Part shown: piece by piece, positions 56,094-64,000 of the stretch
How the letters are laid out: the number at the start of each line of letters is the position of its first letter
Position numbering within the stretch: the stretch's first letter is position 1
NCBI GenBank assembly: GCA_963805295.1
Contig: CAWDTW010000088.1
Span: 1-64,000, forward strand
Direction of reading: 5' to 3'
DNA length: 64,000 bases
Source: Roseiarcus sp963805295
Lineage (GTDB): Bacteria > Pseudomonadota > Alphaproteobacteria > Rhizobiales > Beijerinckiaceae
Made by a program: the position numbers and the translations under genes
The notes under the pieces: model-generated
Database searches by the model: none
The model's input: the letters and a program-made list of their open reading frames with translations, nothing else
Told to the model about the DNA's origin: nothing

Positions 56094-56260
56094 GACCGCT
56101 ATCGTCGGTTTCGAACGTCGTCAAAAAACAGTTCGGCCGGATTGAGAAGACGGTCGGCGTGCTCCTCATCGCGACCGGCGTCGCCTTCCTCACCGGCGGG
56201 TTTCAGAGCGCATCGCTGTGGCTGATCGAGACCTTTTCGCAGTTCGGGCAGGTCGGGTGA
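56090..56260 (+). pseudogene. C-terminal fragment of a ccdA paralogue
   Basis: The last 45 codons (KKQFGRIEKTVGVLLIATGV AFLTGGFQSASLWLIETFSQ FGQVG) match the C-terminus of CcdA at 47597-47734 with two amino-acid changes and 12 synonymous changes. A GTG at 56090 overlaps the TAXI stop codon (GTGA), so a 56-residue peptide could be translated. The rest of ccdA is missing. Confidence 0.75.
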
Positions 56261-56292
56261 GGGCCGGCTGCACGACGCCTGGAGGACTGGAT

Positions 56293-56406
56293 CGTCCTTC
56301 GAGGCCGCTTCGCGGCGCCTCAGGACGAGGGTTGCGGGGTGGCCCCAGCCCATCAACCCCCTCGTCCTGAGGCGCCTCTTGCGAGAGCAAGAGGCCTCGA
56401 AGGACG
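56293..56406. repeat. REP-like inverted repeat
   Basis: The sequence CGTCCTTCGAGGCCGCTTCG at 56293 and its partner ending at 56406 are near-complementary over about 40 bases, with a 30-base centre. One half recurs next to the second ccdA fragment at 58252-58291. This CGTCCTTCGAGGC...CCTCAGGACGAGG pattern is a common dispersed palindrome in proteobacteria. Confidence 0.85.
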
Positions 56407-56608
56407 TTCCAGAAGCGCCCGTCTCCGCGCTGCAGATCATCGGTTCTTCTGAGCCTCGCTTGGCCAACGAAACCAGGGCCGAAAAGTCCCCGCGCATATA
56501 GGCTTCCTCTTTCGCTCGCGACCATCCCTTGATTCGTCTCTCCGCCGCGATCGCATCAGGACGAGGGCGTCGATTGCGGCCGACGTCCAAAACTCCCAGA
56601 GGCTCGGG

Positions 56609-56983
56609 TCAGACGTCAGGTTCATTGGCTGAGCCCCCGACCCGGACGAGCTCAAGCCCGTCTATCGCCGCGCTCCGTTCTTTCTCGGTCTGCTTCAAGG
56701 AAAGCTCCAACTGCTCGGTGCTGGCTCTGCTGCTGCCTGTCAGGACGACCCCGCCGATGGCGAGGGCAAGTCCGACAATCATCCGAACCGGGGTGAAGGT
56801 CATGAGGCCGAGCATGAAACAGACAAGCAACGCCGGTCCGATGACGGCGCACGCTCGCCCCGCGATCATGAGCCTTCGACTGCGCTCGATCGCCTCCCGG
56901 AGTTCCTCGATTTGAACCTCGAGTTGCTCGATCCGCTCCGCGGGGGGGCATTCCAATTTGAACATTGCATTCTCGGGTCGCAT
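56609..56983 (-). CDS. Hypothetical protein with coiled coil and two membrane segments
   Basis: From ATG 56983 (MRPENAMFKLECPPAERIEQ) the 124-residue protein shows a short coiled coil (IEQLEVQIEELREAIERSRR), two hydrophobic segments (ACAVIGPALLVCFMLGLMTF and MIVGLALAIGGVVLTG) and a polar tail (STEQLELSLKQTEKERSAAI). An internal Met at 56965 is another start. It is divergent from the OYE gene with a 40-base gap. No family recognised. Confidence 0.65.
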   Translation of the reverse strand: MRPENAMFKLECPPAERIEQLEVQIEELREAIERSRRLMIAGRACAVIGPALLVCFMLGLMTFTPVRMIVGLALAIGGVVLTGSSRASTEQLELSLKQTEKERSAAIDGLELVRVGGSANEPDV

Positions 56984-57023
56984 TATGGGCCAGTCCAGTC
57001 CGTAACCCAAGGAAGGACGCCTG

Positions 57024-58127
57024 ATGTCCCACCTGTTCAGCGATTTCAGACTGCGCGACATCACGTTCGCCAATCGCATCGGCGTTTCTCCGATGTGCCA
57101 ATATTCCTGCGACGGGGGTTTTGCCAACGATTGGCATTTCGCCCATCTGGCCGCCCGTGCGGTCGGCGGCGCAGGCCTCGTCTTCACCGAAGCGGCGGCG
57201 GTCTCGCCTGAAGGGCGGATTTCTCCGCAGGATCTCGGCGTCTGGAGCGAACAGCATTTCGAGCCGCTGGAGCGGATCGCCCGGTTCGTCAGGGCGCAAG
57301 GCGCCATCCCCGGTATTCAGCTTGCCCACGCTGGGCGAAAGGCCAGCGTCTATCGCCCCTGGTCCGGGCAAGGGAGTATCCCCAAGTCGGAAGGGGGGTG
57401 GCAGACCGTCGGGCCGAGCCCCGTCTCGTTCGGCAGGGGGTACGCGACGCCGGAGGAACTGAGCCTCGATCGCATTCCGGCGCTGGAGCAGGCCTTCGCG
57501 ACGGCCGCGAATCGCGCTCACGCGGCGGGGTTTCGCACGATCGAACTTCACGCCGCGCACGGGTATCTCATCCATCAGTTTCTGTCCCCGCTCAGCAACC
57601 GTCGCGCCGACGCCTATGGCGGTTCGTTCGACAATCGCACACGATTCTTGCGCGATTGCGTTGCGGCGATGCGAAAAGTCTTGCCTGACCACTGCCCGCT
57701 CTTCGTGCGCGTTTCCGCGACCGACTGGACGGACGGCGGCTGGGACCTCGAGCAATCGATCGAGCTTTCAAGACGCCTGAAGAGTCTCGGCGTCGATGCG
57801 ATCGATTGCTCGTCGGGCGGCAATGTTGAAGACGCCAAGATTCCGATTGGCCCCGGCTATCAGGTTCCGTTCGCGCGGCGCATCCGACGGGAAGCAGGCG
57901 TCGCGACAGCGGCGGTCGGCATGATCTCCGCGCCGGCCCAGGCGGATCAGATCATTCGCAATGGCGAGGCCGATATGGTGCTGCTTGCCCGCGAGTTGCT
58001 GCGCGACCCCTATTGGCCGCTGCGCGCAGCGCGCGAGCTGGGGCAGTCCACGCCTTGGCCGGCGCAATATCTGCGCGCCGCGCCGCGCGATGCGCCCGAG
58101 CGCGTCGCCGCCCATGAGATCGACTGA
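57024..58127 (+). CDS. Old yellow enzyme family NADH:flavin oxidoreductase
   Basis: A 367-residue FMN enzyme of the XenA/YqjM group, which reduces activated alkenes. The N-terminus has ANRIGVSPMCQYSCDGGFAN, with the active-site Cys of that subgroup, then DWHFAHLAARAVGGAGLVFT. The substrate-binding pair lies in IELHAAHGYLIHQFLSPLSN. The C-terminus has TAAVGMISAPAQADQIIRNG EADMVLLARELLRDPYWPLR, typical of the phosphate-binding part. Length is normal. Confidence 0.93.
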   Translation: MSHLFSDFRLRDITFANRIGVSPMCQYSCDGGFANDWHFAHLAARAVGGAGLVFTEAAAVSPEGRISPQDLGVWSEQHFEPLERIARFVRAQGAIPGIQLAHAGRKASVYRPWSGQGSIPKSEGGWQTVGPSPVSFGRGYATPEELSLDRIPALEQAFATAANRAHAAGFRTIELHAAHGYLIHQFLSPLSNRRADAYGGSFDNRTRFLRDCVAAMRKVLPDHCPLFVRVSATDWTDGGWDLEQSIELSRRLKSLGVDAIDCSSGGNVEDAKIPIGPGYQVPFARRIRREAGVATAAVGMISAPAQADQIIRNGEADMVLLARELLRDPYWPLRAARELGQSTPWPAQYLRAAPRDAPERVAAHEID

Positions 58128-58154
58128 ATTCGACGCCGCAACGACTGCCTGCCG

Positions 58155-58291
58155 GGGCGGCCCTGCTCGCCGTCTGCAGCCTCGGCCTCCCCTTCATCGC
58201 CGCTGCCATCGGTGGGGTGAGAGCCGGCTGAACGACGCCCGGAGAACTGGAGCGTCCTTCGAGGCCGCTTCGCGGCGCCTCAGCACGAGGG
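58155..58291 (+). repeat. Second ccdA-derived fragment joined to a REP half
   Basis: 58155-58211 matches an internal part of ccdA (the AGLLAVYSLGLGLPFIAAAAAI region, with a small deletion), then jumps to the last codons (GGTGGGGTGA) and continues into the same 75-base block that follows the fragment at 56260, including CGTCCTTCGAGGCCGC. No reading frame is kept. Confidence 0.65.
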
Positions 58292-58364
58292 CCGTGCGAA
58301 GCGGCCAGCGTCCTCGCTGCGGAACGCGCGCCCATGCGCCGATCACCGGCCAGGCGGCGAACGT

Positions 58365-59777
58365 CTACCGACGCGGCGCGCCGAGGAAGCGGCTGACGCC
58401 CGCCTCGACCTGACGCAAGACGTCGCCCGCCGTCGCGCATGGCGCGGCCGCGTCTTGATCCTCGACCGCCGCAAGACGATCCATCTGCGCAACGAGCGCG
58501 GCCGATCCTCCCGGAAGCGCGGCGGCCAGGTGAAGAATGGACTGCTGGAGGTCATTGGGCGCCGCCCTCTGCGCAGAAGCGATCTCGTCTGCGGTGGGCG
58601 CCACGGTCGGAAACGCCAGGCTCGCCGGCCCGGAATTGCTCGGCGAGGTCAGCGACAAGGCGGGAAGCAGATCGGGAGCCGCGGCGTCTCGCCGGGTCAG
58701 CGGTTCCCCGAGGTCGAAGAGCTTGCGCAATGTGGAGAGAACCGAAGCATGGTCGAATGGATACCGGGACCCGGCGGGCGGCCGGACAATGCATCCTGCC
58801 GGAATCCACGGAGAAATCAGGACGGCGGGCACTCGAACCCCGTAGCGGTCGAACTTGAAGCCGTCGGGCCAATCGTCGTCGGGCGAAACGGCCTCCGGCG
58901 GCGGGACATGATCGTAAATCCCTCCATGCTCGTCATAGATGACGATGAAGAGGGTTTGCTCCCAACCGGGGCCGTTGCGAAGGGCGTCGTAGCAACGCGC
59001 GATCAGGCGCTCCCCGTAGGCGACGTTGTGCGGCGGGTGCTGATCGTTCGGCATTCGATGAAAAACGAGGCTCGGGAAATAGCGGGGCTCGATGAAACTG
59101 TAGTTCGGCAGCCGCCCCGCCATGGCGTCGCCCATGAACGCGTCCTCGAAGGGATAGAGATGCTCCGGCAGTTCGCTCCATAGGGCGGAGAGCGTCGCTG
59201 TCTGCGGCGCGTCGTGAAAATAGATGCGCCAGCTTCGCTGACATTGGGTCAGGCGGCTGAAGATCGTCGGCATCAGGTAGGGAAAATGCACCGGCGAATT
59301 GTTCACATAACCGGCGGCGGTCCCGGTATGCACGAAGAAGCGGTTTGGCCAAGTCTGGTTCGGCGCCGATGCATGCCAGCGATCCGACATCCCGAACGAC
59401 CTCGCGAGCTCACTGATCACCGGAACTTGGTCGGGCGTGAAGCCATGCATAACGCCGCGGGGATCGTTGGTCGCGGTCCTCATGTAGTTGGAGACGAAGC
59501 CGGACATCGCAGGGGGCGAAGGGGGCTCCAATCCCGCGCCGAAGACCTGCTCCGTCATATCCGCGAAGAGTTCGTTTGGATCGGGATTGGGGAGGCACGC
59601 CGCTTCGGGCGTCATCGCCTCGCTTCTCCAGACATCGAACGTCCTGCTATCCCATTCGTTTAACTCGTCGCCCTTCAGCCCGTCGAAATCCGCGCGGTCG
59701 GAATAGAGACGGCCCAGCACCGAATCAAACGAGCGGTTCTCGAGCATCAGGACGACGACATGCTTGATGTCCGCCAT
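58365..59777 (-). CDS. Phospholipase C/phosphoesterase family protein
   Basis: A protein of about 470 residues beginning MADIKHVVVLMLENRSFDSV, with the metal-binding and nucleophile region ENRSFD. Other family stretches: SDRWHASAPNQTWPNRFFVH, LPNYSFIEPRY and IVIYDEHGGIYDHVPPPEAV, followed by VRVPAVLISPWIPAGCIV. These match bacterial non-hemolytic phospholipase C and acid phosphatase AcpA relatives. No Tat or Sec signal is visible at this start, unlike most PLCs, and the upstream frame to 59912 offers none. It may be cytoplasmic. Confidence 0.85.
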   Translation of the reverse strand: MADIKHVVVLMLENRSFDSVLGRLYSDRADFDGLKGDELNEWDSRTFDVWRSEAMTPEAACLPNPDPNELFADMTEQVFGAGLEPPSPPAMSGFVSNYMRTATNDPRGVMHGFTPDQVPVISELARSFGMSDRWHASAPNQTWPNRFFVHTGTAAGYVNNSPVHFPYLMPTIFSRLTQCQRSWRIYFHDAPQTATLSALWSELPEHLYPFEDAFMGDAMAGRLPNYSFIEPRYFPSLVFHRMPNDQHPPHNVAYGERLIARCYDALRNGPGWEQTLFIVIYDEHGGIYDHVPPPEAVSPDDDWPDGFKFDRYGVRVPAVLISPWIPAGCIVRPPAGSRYPFDHASVLSTLRKLFDLGEPLTRRDAAAPDLLPALSLTSPSNSGPASLAFPTVAPTADEIASAQRAAPNDLQQSILHLAAALPGGSAALVAQMDRLAAVEDQDAAAPCATAGDVLRQVEAGVSRFLGAPRR

Positions 59778-59866
59778 GGAAGCCTCCAATGCGCCGGGAG
59801 CTTGACGTCCGGCAACCTCCACGCCGATCATGCCCAAGGCCAATCTCATGAGCTTGCGGGGCGCCG

Positions 59867-60928
59867 ATGCGGCGGATGGTAAGCGTTCGAAACGCGGCAA
59901 ATCTAGCCGCAATTACGATCGCCATTCCTTTTCTCGGAGGCTGCGCGCAGCTCCATCTGACTCAGGACCCGAATCAAGTCATCCAGCGAACCGAGGGCGA
60001 GGACAACTACTATACCAAGCAAATTGCCGGCCCGACTGCGGCGCGGGTGTTGCCCTATGCTTTGCTCGCGGAGCAATCTTACGATCCGAGCGTCTACGCC
60101 AGGCATCGGATGGCGCCGCGAGCGGCCGGCTGCATTTCCGACGATCCTAAGGATTGCGATGCGCTCGGCGATTCAAAGCGCGCGGCCGCCTGGCTCGATC
60201 GGTGGCGCTACGTCTGGAGTTGCGACGGGCCGGACGCGTGCAAGGTGCGGACGCCGGGTCAGAGCGAACCCGTCGGCGGCCTCGGCGTCCAGGTCTGGGC
60301 GCGGAAGGGCGCGCGATGTCCGGAAGCCGTCGTTGCGTTTCGTGGAACGGTCGGCGGTAATAAAGGAGATTGGGAATCCAATTTTCACTGGATATTGCGC
60401 GCTTTTCCCATTTACGACCAATACGATCAGGTCCGAGACCACGTCGGCGACTTCATCGGCCATATCGAGCGGGATAAGTGCTACCGGCCGGGCCCAACGC
60501 AGATCACAGCGGTCGGGCACTCCCTTGGCGGCGGACTCGCCCAACTCGCGGCCTACTCCGATCCGCGGATACGGCGCGTCTACGCCTTCGATCCCTCGAT
60601 GGTGGCCGGCTACTATTCCGTCGATCCGCCCCGCCGCGATCAAAACGTGAAAGGTCTGCGCATGGAGCGCGTCTACGAACACGGGGAGGTCCTCGCCTAC
60701 GGCCGCTACGTTCTACGGCAATTCATTCCCCTGTCGCCCTGCAATCCTCGCGTCGTCAGCGTTCGATTCCATGTCATTCATGGAAGTCCGATCGCCCAGC
60801 ACAGCCTGACGGATTTAGACAACGGACTGCTCAGAGAAGCGCGCGGCCATCAACCGGAGACGTCGCCGATGGTCGACCAGCCGTGCGGCGTGGATGCGCC
60901 GGGCAAGCCGCTTGTCGCGGCGCAATAG
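59867..60928 (+). CDS. Lipoprotein lipase-like protein (lipase class 3)
   Basis: The N-terminus MRRMVSVRNAANLAAITIAI PFLGGCAQL ends in a lipobox (LGGC), so it is a lipoprotein processed by Lgt and Lsp. The body holds EAVVAFRGTVGGNKGDWESN and the nucleophile elbow TQITAVGHSLGGGLAQLAAY, with a likely catalytic Asp in VYAFDPSMVAGYY. Several cysteines (CISDDPKDCD, CDGPDACK) may form disulfides. 353 residues. It is divergent from the phospholipase C-like gene; the two 5' ends lie close together. Confidence 0.85.
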   Translation: MRRMVSVRNAANLAAITIAIPFLGGCAQLHLTQDPNQVIQRTEGEDNYYTKQIAGPTAARVLPYALLAEQSYDPSVYARHRMAPRAAGCISDDPKDCDALGDSKRAAAWLDRWRYVWSCDGPDACKVRTPGQSEPVGGLGVQVWARKGARCPEAVVAFRGTVGGNKGDWESNFHWILRAFPIYDQYDQVRDHVGDFIGHIERDKCYRPGPTQITAVGHSLGGGLAQLAAYSDPRIRRVYAFDPSMVAGYYSVDPPRRDQNVKGLRMERVYEHGEVLAYGRYVLRQFIPLSPCNPRVVSVRFHVIHGSPIAQHSLTDLDNGLLREARGHQPETSPMVDQPCGVDAPGKPLVAAQ

Positions 60929-61115
60929 TTCGCGTCGTTCGGTCGCTATAGGCAAACGAGAGCTTTGGCTCGAATGCGATCGCGCGGGGGCGGACCTACT
61001 TGGATACTGCCCGCCACAAGTTGCACTGCATGACCCTGGCGCAGGCGATCGCCGTCGCCGTCGCGACCGGGGTCATTCCCGCGAAGGCGCTGCAGTAAGC
61101 TCGGAGCAATGCGGC

Positions 61116-61151
61116 AAAGCAGTCATAAAAGCAGCCATAAAAGCAATCATA
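61116..61151. repeat. Three tandem 12-bp repeats
   Basis: AAAGCAGTCATA, AAAGCAGCCATA and AAAGCAATCATA in direct succession. The unit length is four codons and the copies differ by single bases. Confidence 0.85.
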
Positions 61152-61199
61152 GCAGAGCAAACATAGAACATTCCTCCCGCGGGCGGCTTGCCGGCCGGT

Positions 61200-61347
61200 C
61201 AGAGGGCCGGCTGCGCGAGAGGAAGGCGAAGCCGCCCGACGACAGCGAGAATTCGATCGCCTCGACCGCGCGCCAGCGGTCCCGGCCGCCGTGCGCATGA
61301 ATCGTCTCCTCGAGCAGCTCGCGGGATTTCATTCCCATCTCGTCCAT
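61200..61347 (-). pseudogene. Truncated N-terminus of an unknown protein
   Basis: The frame from 61347 reads MDEMGMKSRELLEETIHAHG GRDRWRAVEAIEFSLSSGGF AFLSR. The ELLEEtIxAHGGxxRWRAxxxIE pattern starts an uncharacterised proteobacterial family of over 200 residues. Here it stops being convincing after about 45 residues, so the gene is truncated. Confidence 0.45.
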
Positions 61348-61385
61348 CCGGCGAGGCCAGCACGGTCAGCTCCGCCGCCGACAGA

Positions 61386-61410
61386 AAAACCCGCCGTCGC
61401 CGGCGGGTTT
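61386..61410 (-). terminator. Rho-independent terminator of the liv operon
   Basis: AAACCCGCCG and CGGCGGGTTT form a strong stem around a short TCGC-type loop; on the minus strand it is followed by TTTTTCTG. It lies about 30 bases past the livJ-type stop. Confidence 0.85.
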
Positions 61411-61438
61411 CCCTTGTTTCGCTGGCGCCGCGCCGGGA

Positions 61439-62554
61439 TCACATCTGCTTGTAGGTCATCTTGCCGTCGGGGGCCTTCTCCCAGACGTACCAGACGTAGT
61501 CGACGTTCGTGCGGTCGCCCTTCTTGTCATAGGCGATGTCGCCGATGGCGGTGTGGAACGTCATGCCCGAATGCATCACTTCCGCGACCTTCTTCGGATC
61601 GAGCGACTTCGCCTTCTCGGCCGCCTGCCTGATGATCTGGACCGCGGCGTAGGAGTAGAGCGTATAGGCCTCCGGATCGAAGTTCTTCGCCTTGAACTCG
61701 GCGACGATGTCCTTGGCGAGCGGGTTGTTTCGCGCGTCGGGGCCGAAGGTCATCAGCGTGCCTTCGACGCCCGGCCCGCCGATCTGGGCGAACTCGTCTG
61801 TTGTGATGCCGTCCCCGGAAATCATGACGGTGTTCAGGCCCTGGTCGCGCATCTGGCGCAGGATGAGGCCGCCCTCGGTCTGCAGGCCGCCCCACATCAG
61901 ATAGTCGGCGCCGGATTCCTTGATCTTGGAGACGATCGCCGAATAGTCCTTTTCGCCGGTGTTCACGCCTTCGTAAAGCACCTCATGGATGCCGAACTTA
62001 TGCATCTCGTCGCGCGCGACGTCGGCGAGCCCCTTGCCGTAGGTCGTCTTGTCATGGACGATTGCGATCTTCTTGCCCTTGAGATGATCGCGCGCGTATT
62101 CGGCCCACACGAGACCCTGCTGGTCGTCACGGCCGCAGGTGCGGAAGACGTCCCAAAGTTTGCGGTCGGTGACCTTGGGATTGGTCGCCGACGGGGTAAT
62201 CATCAGGACTCCATTTTCGGTGTAGACGTCCGAGGACGGGATGGTCACGCCGGAATTGAAGGGACCGACGACGAACTTGACGCCGTCGCCGACGAACTTG
62301 TTGGCGACCGAAACGCCCTGCTTCGGATCGCCCACGTCGTCGCCTTGCTCGAGTTCGATCTTCTGGCCGAGGATGCCGCCGGCCTTGTTGATGTCGTCGA
62401 CCGCCTGTTGCGTGCCGTTCACCAGTTGCGAGCCGAAGGCGGCGCTCGGTCCGGTGATCGGCCCGGTCACGCCCATCTTGATCTGGGCGCTGGCGGCGCC
62501 GGAGACCGCCAGGGCGGCGGCGAACACGGCGCCGGACAACCAGTATTTCATCAT
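61439..62554 (-). CDS. livJ: Branched-chain amino acid ABC transporter, substrate-binding protein
   Basis: The start MMKYWLSGAVFAAALAVSGA at 62554 has a GGGAG site and gives a signal peptide ending ASAQ. The mature protein is a type 1 periplasmic-binding protein: IKMGVTGPITGPSAAFGSQL, FVVGPFNSGVTIPSSDVYTE, VLMITPSATNPKVTDRKLWD and VFRTCGRDDQQG. Length is 371 residues. It sits downstream of livGF and DUF6867. An upstream extension to 62623 lacks signal-peptide character and was not used. Ligand is probably a branched-chain or related amino acid. Confidence 0.92.
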   Translation of the reverse strand: MMKYWLSGAVFAAALAVSGAASAQIKMGVTGPITGPSAAFGSQLVNGTQQAVDDINKAGGILGQKIELEQGDDVGDPKQGVSVANKFVGDGVKFVVGPFNSGVTIPSSDVYTENGVLMITPSATNPKVTDRKLWDVFRTCGRDDQQGLVWAEYARDHLKGKKIAIVHDKTTYGKGLADVARDEMHKFGIHEVLYEGVNTGEKDYSAIVSKIKESGADYLMWGGLQTEGGLILRQMRDQGLNTVMISGDGITTDEFAQIGGPGVEGTLMTFGPDARNNPLAKDIVAEFKAKNFDPEAYTLYSYAAVQIIRQAAEKAKSLDPKKVAEVMHSGMTFHTAIGDIAYDKKGDRTNVDYVWYVWEKAPDGKMTYKQM

Positions 62555-62701
62555 ACGCTTACTCCCTTGAGTTCGGGGCGCTCGGGCCTCCCTGAGCGCC
62601 CGCGGCGGAGGCAAGTCCGCCATGGGCGCGGATACTTTCCCGTTTTCGAGAAAGAGTCACCTTAAAAAACGTCGGTCCTCGGCCGGCCTATCTTCGGGCT
62701 T

Positions 62702-63057
62702 TCAGCCCTTGCCCTTCACGCGCCAATTCAATCCCGCGCGCTCGTAAGCCCACGAATATTGGGTCGCCATCTGGGCGGCGCGCATGGCGCGGTAACCCAA
62801 GGCGGCGACGATCATCGTCCAGACGTAAGCGACCAGAAAGAAATGAAGCGACAGCAGCGTTTCCCCATAGAGCGCGTAATGCAGAAACCGCACGCCGGCG
62901 GTGAGGAAAAGCATGTAGGGCGCGATCATCGGCATCGGCCGCCAGGTCTGCGCCATAGCCCGGCCCGCCGCCCAGGCGCCCGCGCCGCCGAGGATCAGCG
63001 TGATGAGCACGAAAGTTAACAAACCGTAAGGCGAGTTTTCCCACAGGATCCCCGCCA

Positions 63058-63058
<1 letters not shown>
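62702..63058 (-). CDS. DUF6867 family membrane protein
   Basis: A 118-residue protein with three hydrophobic segments (YGLLTFVLITLILGGAGAWA; MIAPYMLFLTAGVRFLHYAL; LHFFLVAYVWTMIVAALGYR) and a conserved end QYSWAYERAGLNWRVKGKG. DUF6867 genes lie within liv operons of alphaproteobacteria. It starts exactly where livF ends. The function is unknown; a link with the transporter is inferred from context. Confidence 0.85.
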
Positions 63059-63794
<736 letters not shown>

Positions 63795-63798
<4 letters not shown>

Positions 63799-64000
63799 TG
63801 CTCGAGCTCCTTCTCGATGGCTTCGACTTCCTCTTCGTCGGCGACGCCGAGATAGGCGGCGATGACCTTCGGATCGGCGCGCACTTCCGCGGGCGTGCCG
63901 TCGGCGATCTTCACGCCGTAGTCGAGCACCACCACGTGGTCGGAGATCTGCATCACAACCGACATGTCGTGCTCGATGAGCAGCACCGACGTATTGTGGT
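63795..64000 (-). CDS. livG: Branched-chain amino acid ABC transporter ATP-binding protein, partial
   Basis: Only the C-terminal 68 codons are in the window: LLIEHDMSVVMQISDHVVVL followed by DYGVKIADGTPAEVRADPKV IAAYLG. LLIEHDM is the H-loop region and AAYLG the usual LivG ending. The tail DEEEVEAIEKELEQ is an acidic extension. The gene continues beyond position 64000. Confidence 0.9.

Larger units (their letters stand above)
60929..61385. other. Intergenic region with remnants and a short tandem repeat
   Basis: No intact gene is visible. It holds the 12-bp tandem repeats and the truncated minus-strand frame described separately. Confidence 0.45.

Overview
The window is GC-rich DNA from an alphaproteobacterium. 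The set of housekeeping genes (lgt, queG, purEK, a PII protein, hemW, infC, topA, pyrB), the liv operon carrying a DUF6867 gene, and the dense IS66/IS630/IS1380/IS91 load fit Hyphomicrobiales, perhaps Beijerinckiaceae or Methylocystaceae; the genus is an inference and was not tested.

Layout. 1-6240 holds lgt, a sulfotransferase-like gene, a class IV aminotransferase, a YbhN-type membrane protein, pncA, a glutathione S-transferase and queG; nearly all carry single-base frameshifts. 6280-9020 has two DUF465 proteins, ChaB, a ClC channel and a broken hypothetical gene. 9100-15340 is one HD-phosphohydrolase/cNMP-binding gene cut into three pieces by an IS630 element and by an IS1380-type element that itself contains another IS. 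15870-20150 has a membrane protein, an IS66-derived MITE, purEK, tRNA-Met, a PII gene and hemW. 20340-25800 is a mobile island of two IS66 elements and an IS1634-type element. 26100-32520 has methylmalonyl-CoA decarboxylase, small proteins, infC with an ATT start, an fsr-like exporter and topA. A third IS66 follows, then a methyltransferase, pyrB and a dispersed-repeat locus. 37300-43180 is a sugar ABC/epimerase/LacI/dehydrogenase cluster. 43300-44150 holds TraG and TolC fragments. 44270-51310 has a hydrolase, a stress protein, CcdA, an AraC/SDR divergent pair and a cation antiporter. 51480-54150 is an IS91-type unit with its own tyrosine recombinase. 54280-60930 has a TAXI solute-binding protein, an old yellow enzyme, a phospholipase C-like protein and a lipoprotein lipase, interspersed with REP-like repeats and ccdA fragments. 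61440-64000 is a branched-chain amino acid (liv) ABC operon that runs off the right edge.

Two themes stand out. First, frameshifts occur in genes that should be essential or conserved (lgt, topA, hemW, pncA), so many are probably sequence errors, not decay; read such entries as intact genes with damaged sequence. Second, the mobile DNA is unusually legible: insertion junctions, target duplications, nested elements and a non-autonomous derivative can be read to the base, and a dispersed repeat family (21-bp tandem repeats plus a conserved promoter-like motif and a small ORF) occurs at two or three sites.
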